The notes under the pieces were generated by a model. That model saw nothing but the letters and a program-made list of their open reading frames with translations. It made no database searches and was not told where the DNA came from. The position numbers were made by a program, and so were the translations under genes. From positions 1-9,238 of the forward strand of contig JBOFOQ010000061.1 in NCBI GenBank assembly GCA_051659505.1: a DNA stretch of 9,238 nucleotides. The letters are read 5' to 3'. The DNA is from JAGNZR01 sp051659505 (GTDB taxonomy: Bacteria > Fusobacteriota > Fusobacteriia > Fusobacteriales > Fusobacteriaceae). Below are positions 1 through 6,350 of this stretch, in pieces (the first letter of the stretch is position 1; every line of letters starts with the position of its first letter).

Positions 1-227
1 TAGGAAATAAATCAATAATCCCTAAAGGAACACTATGCAACAAAAATCTAATAAATGGAGTTCCTCAAATGTGCAGTGGATATATCTCAACAAATGAATG
101 GGAACAGGGAAGTAAAGGAACCACCTTAAATGGAAGCACAGTACTGTTAAGCAACTGCAGATGTACGTGTAAATGTGGAGGAATACTAACTATAGTTAGT
201 AGTGAAGGTGTAGCAAAAGCAAATTAA
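1..227 (+). CDS. PAAR-like (DUF4280-type) spike-tip protein, C-terminal part only
   Basis: This is the 3' end of a gene whose start lies left of the window. The open frame runs from base 3 and gives 74 residues before TAA at 225-227. Visible features are CNKNLINGVPQMC near the start, then EWEQGSKGT, then LNGSTVLLSNC, then a dense cysteine run CRCTCKC (residues 52-58 of the visible part), then GGILTIVSSEG. The order W..G - LNG...LL..S - C..GG.I.I...G is the C-terminal signature I associate with DUF4280, a PAAR-like family. Known family members sit as metal-stabilised tips on VgrG-type spikes of contractile injection systems and sometimes carry effectors. The call rests on pattern memory over a short fragment. 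It could instead be another Cys-rich PAAR relative. It is followed 52 bases later by the FHA gene on the same strand with no terminator between, so both are probably co-transcribed. Confidence 0.62.
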   Translation, partial: GNKSIIPKGTLCNKNLINGVPQMCSGYISTNEWEQGSKGTTLNGSTVLLSNCRCTCKCGGILTIVSSEGVAKAN

Positions 228-269
228 AAAATAATAAATAAATGAAAAGTAGTATACTTTCATGATAAA

Positions 270-274
270 AGGAG
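270..274 (+). promoter_or_regulatory. Ribosome binding site fixing the FHA gene start
   Basis: AGGAG lies five bases before ATG at 280. The alternative ATG at 262 has no purine-rich site in front of it and would place this AGGAG inside the coding region. The 280 start is therefore preferred and puts the zinc-ribbon cysteine at residue 6. Confidence 0.75.
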
Positions 275-279
275 AGAAA

Positions 280-801
280 ATGAAATTAGAAAGATGTTCA
301 AATGGTCATATGTTTAATACAGCTAGATATAAGGAGTGCCCATATTGTAATAGTGAAAGATTAGAGGAGATAGAGGAAGCAGAATATAGAGCAATGGATG
401 TAGTAGAAAATGACGATGATAAAACAGTAACATATTGGGCTAATGAGTTAGCGATAGAACCAGTTGTAGGATGGTTAGTATGTATAGAAGGTCATGATAA
501 AGGTAAGGATTATAAAATAAAAACAGAAAAGAACTTTGTAGGACGAGCTCCTGATATGGATATAATAATAGAAGGTGATAGTAATATTTCAAGAAAGAAC
601 CATGCAATAATAACCTACAATCCAAAACAAAGAATGTTTATGATAATACCAGGAGATGGAAATGGAATAGTTTATGTACAAAATAATGCTGTATATGCTC
701 CAATTCGTTTAGAACCATTTAATGTAATAGAAATGGGGACCTCAAGATTTGTTTTTGTAGCATTGTGTGGTGAAGAGTACGATTGGAAAATAGATAAATA
801 G
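280..801 (+). CDS. Zinc-ribbon/FHA domain protein (phosphothreonine reader)
   Basis: This encodes a 173-residue soluble protein. Residues 1-25 hold a probable zinc site: C6, H10, C20 and C23 in the arrangement CSNGH...CPYC. An acidic linker (about 26-50) ends in DDDKTV, with T49 as a candidate phospho-acceptor. Residues 61-165 form an FHA domain: the first strand VVGWLVCIEG, the VGR motif (87-89), SRKNH (104-108), and PGDGNG (124-129) before the last strands. The motif is SRxxH rather than the textbook SRxH; I recall the same spacing in clostridial FHA proteins of this type, so it looks like a family trait. FHA domains bind phosphothreonine peptides. Next to a kinase and a PP2C-like gene, this protein is the likely reader, comparable in role to Fha of type VI secretion systems. 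The start is chosen from the AGGAG at 270-274; ATG 262 would add six residues. It ends in TAG, 14 bases before the PP2C gene. Confidence 0.88.
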   Translation: MKLERCSNGHMFNTARYKECPYCNSERLEEIEEAEYRAMDVVENDDDKTVTYWANELAIEPVVGWLVCIEGHDKGKDYKIKTEKNFVGRAPDMDIIIEGDSNISRKNHAIITYNPKQRMFMIIPGDGNGIVYVQNNAVYAPIRLEPFNVIEMGTSRFVFVALCGEEYDWKIDK

Positions 802-815
802 GATAGGAGAAAAAA

Positions 816-3065
816 ATGATTAATAATAATATTTCAAAAAATTTAAACTTAATAATGACAAAAAGTAAGGACTTAATTCCTGGAGGAAAACCAGATGAGG
901 AAAAAAAAGAAAAAAAAGAAGATGAAAAAGGAAGGAAAAGCTTAAGTAAATTTGTAACCTCTTTTATATCAAGAAGAGGAGATAAAAATTTAAATAGTGA
1001 TTATTTTTCATATATAGAGTTAGAAAATTTCGGATGTTGGGTTGTGTCAGACGGATATGATGAGGATAATGGCTCAGAATTAGCCTCCCAAATTATAGTT
1101 GAAGAAATATTAAAGTTATTCATTTCTAATCCAGAATTTAGTAGAAGCTATTTGAAAAAAATAATAAATAAAGCGAATAACAAACTAGAAGAAGAGCAGA
1201 GTAAAACAAGAGATAAGAAAGGAATGAATTCGTCAGTAGCAGTTGTGCTAACAGATTATAGTTCAGTAATATTTGGAACAGTAGGGAACTCAAGAGTGTA
1301 TATTCTAAAAGATGATGAGATAATGGAAAAAAGCCAAGATGACAGTTTAGCCCATCTTATGTATGAGGGCAAAGAAGTGTCGTATTCAGAAATAAGATTT
1401 CATAATCAAAGAAATAAATTAACACAGAATATGGGAGATTCGTTAGGAATAAAGCCTAATATTTCAAAAAAAATATACCTTTTAGATAGTGATAAAATTC
1501 TTTTAATGACTCATGGAACATGGGAACAATTAGATGAATCAGAAATAGAAATAGAAGTATCAAAAGTAACTAAAGTTAGTCAACTTATAAATAAACTTGA
1601 TGATAAAATAAAGAATAATAATGTAGAAAAAGAAAATTATACAGTAGTGGGAATTTTTGCAGATAAAGTGGTTATAGATAAGAAAAAAATAAAGTTTAAC
1701 TGGCTTAAAATAATTGGAATCATATCTTTAATTATAGGACTAATGATAATACTTTATAGAGGTTACTCATTAAAAAGAGAAAGGGAAAAAATTTATGAAA
1801 TAGCATTTAGTTTAGAAAATGAAGGAATAAAAAAAATAGAGGAGGAAAAATTTAGTCAAGCAATAAAATCATTTGAAGAGAGTAAGATAAAATATAGAGA
1901 GTTAGAAATAAATCCACAAAGTAATTTTATATATAGAACAATATTCTCTCCTAAGATAACAAATATAAATCTAGGGAAGCAAATTTTATTTATAGAAAGT
2001 AAACTTGAGGAAATAACAAAGTTACAAGAATCTATAACCTTAGTTAATGATGGAGATTTACTTTATCAAGAAGATGAGTTCATAGAAGCAGAAGAAAAAT
2101 ATGAAGATGCAAAAATAAAAATAACTCAATTAAAAAATCTAAACTATTCAAAAATATCAGAACTTAATTTAAAGATAGAAAAGAGTATACTGGCAAGTAA
2201 GGGTTTGAATATAGGAAAAGAAATGCTATATGCTGGAGATGAATTAGCGGCAAACAAAGAGTTTGAAGTAGCGATTTCAAATTATTCACAAGCAAAACTT
2301 ATCTTCTTAAAATATGATAAAATAAGTTTAGTATCAGAAGTAAGTACTAAAATAAATAAATTATCAAAAGAAAAAGAAAGAAAATATAATCAAGCGAATG
2401 AGTATGAGAAAAAAGGGTATGAGCTTGAATCAAAAGATATAGAAGGAGCAATAATATACTTTGAAAATGCGAAAGGAGTATATACAGAAATAAGAGATGA
2501 GGGAAGAAGAACTTCGATGGAGAAGAAAATAGAGAATTTAAATGAAACTAAAAAAAATATAAGAAAAGAAAGTATCGACTATATTAGAGAGTCTAAGGTA
2601 CATTCCAGTCTAGGTGAATATGAAAAAGCTTTAATAAAATTAAAGAAATCTCAAGACATATCTCTTCAATTAAAAGATAATCAGATGATGGTTGATAGCC
2701 TATTAAAAGAAGGAGATATTCTGTGGGAAAATAACAAATCAAAACTATCACTTGAAAAATATAAAGAAGCATATACAGTATCTGTGAATACGAATGACGA
2801 TATAAAACAAGGAGAGCTAAAAGAGAAAATAGAATTAGCAGAAAAGATAGTATTAATAAATAATAAAGAAGTAAAAGGAGATGGACTATATTCAAATAAA
2901 AAATATAAAGAATCTCGTAAAGAGTTTTTAGAAGCGATAGAAGAGCTAAAAAAAATAGAAAAAAATAAAATTTTATTAGAAAAAAAATATAATGAATATC
3001 TAAAAGTACTTAATGAAAAGGAGAATAAAGCTTGGAAAAAGAGCAATTGGATCCCATTCTATTAA
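816..3065 (+). CDS. Membrane-anchored PP2C-like phosphatase with TPR-like tail
   Basis: This is a 749-residue protein; ATG 816 follows AGGAGA at 805-810. Residues 1-50 are a Lys/Glu-rich lead. Residues 55-285 follow the PP2C order: NSDYF (60-64), VVSDGYDEDNGSELAS (76-91), SSVAVVL (139-145), GTVGNSRVY (154-162), DDSLAHL (175-181), LTQNMGD (202-208), LLMTHGTWE (229-237) and ENYTVVGI (273-280). PP2C enzymes remove phosphate from Ser/Thr using two metals held by aspartates. Here D79 is kept, but the usual SDG is THG (H233) and the usual DN is EN (E273), so activity is doubtful. One membrane helix lies at about 296-314. Residues 326-715 form about seven TPR-like helical repeats, each with a pattern such as GDLLYQEDEF or SLGEYEKALIKLKKS. 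The topology is probably phosphatase domain inside and tail outside, but flanking charges do not settle it. Its 3' end overlaps the kinase gene by 34 bases. Confidence 0.82.
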   Translation: MINNNISKNLNLIMTKSKDLIPGGKPDEEKKEKKEDEKGRKSLSKFVTSFISRRGDKNLNSDYFSYIELENFGCWVVSDGYDEDNGSELASQIIVEEILKLFISNPEFSRSYLKKIINKANNKLEEEQSKTRDKKGMNSSVAVVLTDYSSVIFGTVGNSRVYILKDDEIMEKSQDDSLAHLMYEGKEVSYSEIRFHNQRNKLTQNMGDSLGIKPNISKKIYLLDSDKILLMTHGTWEQLDESEIEIEVSKVTKVSQLINKLDDKIKNNNVEKENYTVVGIFADKVVIDKKKIKFNWLKIIGIISLIIGLMIILYRGYSLKREREKIYEIAFSLENEGIKKIEEEKFSQAIKSFEESKIKYRELEINPQSNFIYRTIFSPKITNINLGKQILFIESKLEEITKLQESITLVNDGDLLYQEDEFIEAEEKYEDAKIKITQLKNLNYSKISELNLKIEKSILASKGLNIGKEMLYAGDELAANKEFEVAISNYSQAKLIFLKYDKISLVSEVSTKINKLSKEKERKYNQANEYEKKGYELESKDIEGAIIYFENAKGVYTEIRDEGRRTSMEKKIENLNETKKNIRKESIDYIRESKVHSSLGEYEKALIKLKKSQDISLQLKDNQMMVDSLLKEGDILWENNKSKLSLEKYKEAYTVSVNTNDDIKQGELKEKIELAEKIVLINNKEVKGDGLYSNKKYKESRKEFLEAIEELKKIEKNKILLEKKYNEYLKVLNEKENKAWKKSNWIPFY
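901..917 (+). repeat. A8-G-A8 homopolymer tract in the PP2C-like gene
   Basis: Two runs of eight A separated by one G code for part of the Lys/Glu lead (residues 28-34). The tract lies upstream of the catalytic domain, so slippage here would truncate the protein. It may simply reflect Lys/Glu-rich coding in an A-rich genome. Confidence 0.7.
3017..3023 (+). promoter_or_regulatory. Ribosome binding site for the TTG-started kinase gene
   Basis: AAAGGAG lies eight bases before TTG at 3032, inside the last codons of the PP2C-like gene. No ATG or GTG with a comparable site is near, and the kinase glycine loop begins only about ten residues in, so TTG is the likely start. Confidence 0.7.
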
Positions 3066-3754
3066 GTGAGGGTAAGCTTTATGATGTATATCTAATAAAA
3101 GAGAACTCTAATTATAAAATATTAAAACAGATATCAAGCAATCTTTTAGGAGAAAAAATAAAGAAAGAAAAAGTAGAAAATCAATTATTTACAGAAGGAA
3201 AAATATTAAAGTTATTAAAGATAAAGAATATTCCTTTTATTTTAGAACAAAAAAAAGAATATCTAATTTTTCAATATATTTCGGGAGTAACTTTAAAAGT
3301 ATATAATAAAGAATATGGATTAACATTAGCTAAAATTCATAGTCTAATTTATCAACTTTTAGTTACTTTACGAAAGATTCATAAGAGAGATATAATTCAT
3401 TGCGATATAAAACCTGAAAATATACTAATAGGACGTAGTTTAAATAAAATTAAGTTATATCTAATTGATTTTGGAAGTGCGACATTAAGTCATAAATTAA
3501 GTGATTTACAGCAGCTAACCCCTAAGTATTCACCTAAAGAATTATATTTTATAGAAAGCTACAAAAATAAAAGTACAGATATTTATAGCGTATTTAAACT
3601 TATAGAATATATGTTAGAGACAAACAAATTAAAAGTAGATACTTCACTAAAAGGATTTATGGAAAAAGGAAAAGAGGAAAATATGAAGAAGAGATATCAA
3701 AGTATTGAAGAGATACTAAAAGAATGGGGAGAGATCAGGAGGAGAAAAAAGTGA
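3032..3754 (+). CDS. Minimal Ser/Thr protein kinase
   Basis: This is a 240-residue Hanks-type kinase consisting almost only of the catalytic domain, with no membrane helix or sensor domain. Visible parts are a reduced glycine loop (LSEGKLYDVYLI, 11-22, with a single Gly14), the ATP-binding lysine K32 in YKILKQI, the helix-C glutamate E55, the catalytic loop HCDIKPEN (123-130; D125, N130), DFG (146-148), an APE-equivalent SPKE (167-170), and helix-F TDIYS (182-186). All core catalytic residues are present, so it is probably active. HRD is HCD, so the arginine that usually couples to activation-loop phosphate is missing and activation may not need loop phosphorylation. The TTG start overlaps the PP2C-like gene by 34 bases. 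The TGA stop overlaps the GTG of the next gene as GTGA. Likely targets by context are the FHA protein or structural proteins of the machine; this is inference. Confidence 0.9.
   Translation: MEKEQLDPILLSEGKLYDVYLIKENSNYKILKQISSNLLGEKIKKEKVENQLFTEGKILKLLKIKNIPFILEQKKEYLIFQYISGVTLKVYNKEYGLTLAKIHSLIYQLLVTLRKIHKRDIIHCDIKPENILIGRSLNKIKLYLIDFGSATLSHKLSDLQQLTPKYSPKELYFIESYKNKSTDIYSVFKLIEYMLETNKLKVDTSLKGFMEKGKEENMKKRYQSIEEILKEWGEIRRRKK
3737..3744 (+). promoter_or_regulatory. Ribosome binding site setting a GTG start for the Hsp70-like gene
   Basis: AGGAGGAG is a near-perfect Shine-Dalgarno sequence, six bases before GTG at 3751. An in-frame ATG at 3724 lies upstream but has a much weaker purine stretch before it, and using it would bury this site in the coding region. 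GTG 3751 also gives a GTGA overlap with the kinase stop, typical of translational coupling. Confidence 0.78.
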
Positions 3755-6333
3755 AGAAATATTATGCATATGAGGAATTGAAAAGAGAGACATATTATGA
3801 ATTATATAAAATATGCGTAGATGAAAAACTAGTAGAAGGATTTCAAGAAAATTTAGATAGGATAGAATTAATAAATATAATATTAAAGTATAGAAGTAAG
3901 GAAAAAAACTATGCAATAGAAGATTATAAAACAGAGGGCATAGATAGAATACAAGATGTATTTGATACAAAACTAGGATTTAAGTTGAATGAATCTGATA
4001 AAATAAAAATACCTCATAAAATTGTTTTATACAAAGAAATGGACTTAACAGAGGAAGATGGTTACAAGCTAACAATTCCAGAGCATGTTTCAACGTGCAA
4101 TGTATTTTTAATAAATGGTAATAATTATTTATGTGGAATTTTTCAATTAGAATTGTCTAATTATGAAAAAGATGTTTATTTATTTAAAGGAAAAGAGCAT
4201 TTTTTTAGAATAAGTGATTTAAAAAATCAAAAATATAGTTTAAGATTTTTTAATAGAGTAGATGAAAAATATATATTTAATATTTATAGTGATGACTTAC
4301 CAAATACAGTGACACCCTATAAGCTTGATTATTACGAGGTTCCACTAGATAGTTTTCAACATCTTTCTTTAGAGAAGACAGAAACAGTTTTATGTATAGA
4401 CTTTGGAACTGCAAATACAACGGCAGGAGCGTATTTAGATAGGTATTATGTAAATAATGTTCCACAGAATAGAGTTTTATCAGAAGAGATTCAACTAGAC
4501 AAAATTAACTATATAAAATTTAAAGATGGGGAAAAAGATTATAAAAATGTAGTGCCAACCCTAATATACATAAAAAAAATAATTTCTGAAGATAATATTG
4601 AATATATTTTTGGAAATGAAGTAGAAAAAAATTTAAAAGCAAATAACTATACATTAAAAGGTAGTATATTTTATAGTATAAAAAATTGGATGAAATCAGC
4701 TACAGAAAAAGAGAGAATAGTGGATGAGAATGGAAATATAGCTTTTATTGAAAGAAAAGCAATGATAAAAGCGTATATCTCATTTATCATACATAGGGCG
4801 GAATTTCTATTTAAATGCAAGTTCCAAAATATTCACATTAGTACTCCAGTAAAATTAAAAGTTGAATTTTTAAATGTGTTTCAATTGATATTGCCAGATT
4901 ATAAATTAATAAAGGAAAATTCATTAGATGAAGGAGTTGCAGTTTTATATAATTCAATAGAAAATATAATTGAAAAAGGACGTTATGAAGAAGATAAACT
5001 GTATAAAGCGTTGATTATTGACTGTGGCGGAGGGACAACAGATTTAGCTTCTTGTACATTTAAAGTTAATAATAAAGATATTTATTATGAGGTTGATATA
5101 AGAACGACATTTGAAAATAGTGAAGAAAGTTTTGGTGGAAATAATCTTACATATAGAATAATGCAATATTTAAAAGTAATTTTTTCAAAATATTATACAG
5201 AAGGAAAGTTTGATGATATAAATACAATAATAAAAAATTCAAATGATTTAATTTATAGAGATATAGATGAACATGGAATAGAGTCAATATATAAAGAATT
5301 AGAAGAAAAATATATAAAAGCTGAGGAAATAATACCAACTCAATTTAGTCTGTATGAAAATCAGGCTAAAGACACTTATTCAAAGGTAAAAAATAATTTT
5401 TTCTTTATGTGGGAAATATCAGAATTACTAAAAAAAGAAATTTTTAAAAAACATACAGTAGTAAGAAGTAAATTTGATCGAGTTAATTTTACGAATAATG
5501 ATATATCAAATACGTGTGTAAATAGCTGGAGTATAAATATATTGAATAAAGGGAAATTTAAAAATATAAATACATATCCAAGTATTGTATTTAATAAAAA
5601 TGAACTAATTAAACTTTTAAAAGGTGATATATATGAAATTTTAAGAAGTTTTTTAGACCCTTACTATGAGAGAGGATTACTTTATGAGTATTCTTTGATA
5701 AAACTTAGTGGTCAGACATGTAAAGTAAATATATTCAATGAGATTTTAAAAGAGTTTGTACCGGGAAAAATGATAGATATAAGAAGAAATACAGAGGAGG
5801 AGGATAATCAACTAAAAATAAGTTGTGTAGATGGAGCAATTAAATTCTTAAACTCAAGTAAGATAGGTAATATAAAAGTTAAAATAAAAAATGAAATCCC
5901 AATAGTTCCTTATTCTATATATGGAAATAAGCATGATGGAGAAGAGGTTGAAATTTTAAAAATGGGAGAGAAAGCTGGAGAAGGGTATGGAAGTATAAAA
6001 AAAATATCAAGTACCGAAATATTACCTTTTTATTTAAAAAATAAAGAACAAGAAATAAAAAAGACGTTTACATATGTAAATAAAAAAGAAGGATACACAG
6101 AAGTTGATGAACTGAAAATAGTTGAATATTTAGAAAATAAATTCACTCAAAATGACTTAGATGATATACTGAATAATGAGGTAAAGTTCTTTATTTATAC
6201 AGATAGTAATTTTTGGGGAGTTTCAGTATTAGGAGTTAAAAGAAAAGAAAATCAATTGTTTATGGGAGCAAAAGAATACTATTCTTTTGAAAAAGATCTT
6301 ACAACAATAAGCTTTTTTGACGGGAAACATTAA
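3751..6333 (+). CDS. Hsp70/actin-fold ATPase, large divergent
   Basis: From GTG 3751 the protein has 860 residues (869 if ATG 3724 were used). Residues 1-205 are an N-terminal extension I do not recognise. The ATPase fold follows: phosphate-1 motif CIDFGTANTTAGAYLD (215-230), LDEGVAVLYN (392-401, connect-1-like), phosphate-2 motif IIDCGGGTTDLAS (422-434), GGNNLTYRIMQYL (462-474, matching the Hsp70 GG-D-L helix), adenosine motif LSGQTCKV (652-659) and CVDGAIKFL (692-700, connect-2-like). These are the hallmarks of the Hsp70/actin superfamily. The stretch between phosphate-2 and adenosine motifs is about 80 residues longer than in DnaK. The last 150 residues are possibly beta-rich and could act as a substrate domain, but no DnaK-like one is recognisable. 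It is much longer than DnaK (about 640). By context it may be a chaperone or assembly ATPase for the injection machine; the role is not known. Confidence 0.85.
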   Translation: MKKYYAYEELKRETYYELYKICVDEKLVEGFQENLDRIELINIILKYRSKEKNYAIEDYKTEGIDRIQDVFDTKLGFKLNESDKIKIPHKIVLYKEMDLTEEDGYKLTIPEHVSTCNVFLINGNNYLCGIFQLELSNYEKDVYLFKGKEHFFRISDLKNQKYSLRFFNRVDEKYIFNIYSDDLPNTVTPYKLDYYEVPLDSFQHLSLEKTETVLCIDFGTANTTAGAYLDRYYVNNVPQNRVLSEEIQLDKINYIKFKDGEKDYKNVVPTLIYIKKIISEDNIEYIFGNEVEKNLKANNYTLKGSIFYSIKNWMKSATEKERIVDENGNIAFIERKAMIKAYISFIIHRAEFLFKCKFQNIHISTPVKLKVEFLNVFQLILPDYKLIKENSLDEGVAVLYNSIENIIEKGRYEEDKLYKALIIDCGGGTTDLASCTFKVNNKDIYYEVDIRTTFENSEESFGGNNLTYRIMQYLKVIFSKYYTEGKFDDINTIIKNSNDLIYRDIDEHGIESIYKELEEKYIKAEEIIPTQFSLYENQAKDTYSKVKNNFFFMWEISELLKKEIFKKHTVVRSKFDRVNFTNNDISNTCVNSWSINILNKGKFKNINTYPSIVFNKNELIKLLKGDIYEILRSFLDPYYERGLLYEYSLIKLSGQTCKVNIFNEILKEFVPGKMIDIRRNTEEEDNQLKISCVDGAIKFLNSSKIGNIKVKIKNEIPIVPYSIYGNKHDGEEVEILKMGEKAGEGYGSIKKISSTEILPFYLKNKEQEIKKTFTYVNKKEGYTEVDELKIVEYLENKFTQNDLDDILNNEVKFFIYTDSNFWGVSVLGVKRKENQLFMGAKEYYSFEKDLTTISFFDGKH

Positions 6334-6350
6334 TGGAAAAAGGATGAAAA

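Noticed and set aside
251..258. AGTATACT palindrome with TATACT as a possible -10 before the FHA gene
   Set aside because: No matching -35 sequence about 17 bases upstream and no TG extension. An 8-base palindrome is expected by chance in such A+T-rich DNA. An internal promoter is possible but not supported.
242..265. Seven-codon mini frame (MKSSILS) whose stop overlaps ATG 262
   Set aside because: It has no ribosome site and no leader-peptide feature, and the FHA gene most likely starts at 280, not 262.
228..279. Possible terminator between the PAAR-like and FHA genes
   Set aside because: No GC-rich stem followed by a T run is visible, so read-through is more likely.
2593..3046. Two - strand open frames inside the PP2C-like and kinase genes
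   Set aside because: Their composition is the complement of the Lys/Glu-rich TPR region; they are shadows.
3724..3750. ATG 3724 as start of the Hsp70-like protein
   Set aside because: The AGGAGGAG at 3737-3744 would then be coding, while it sits ideally before GTG 3751.
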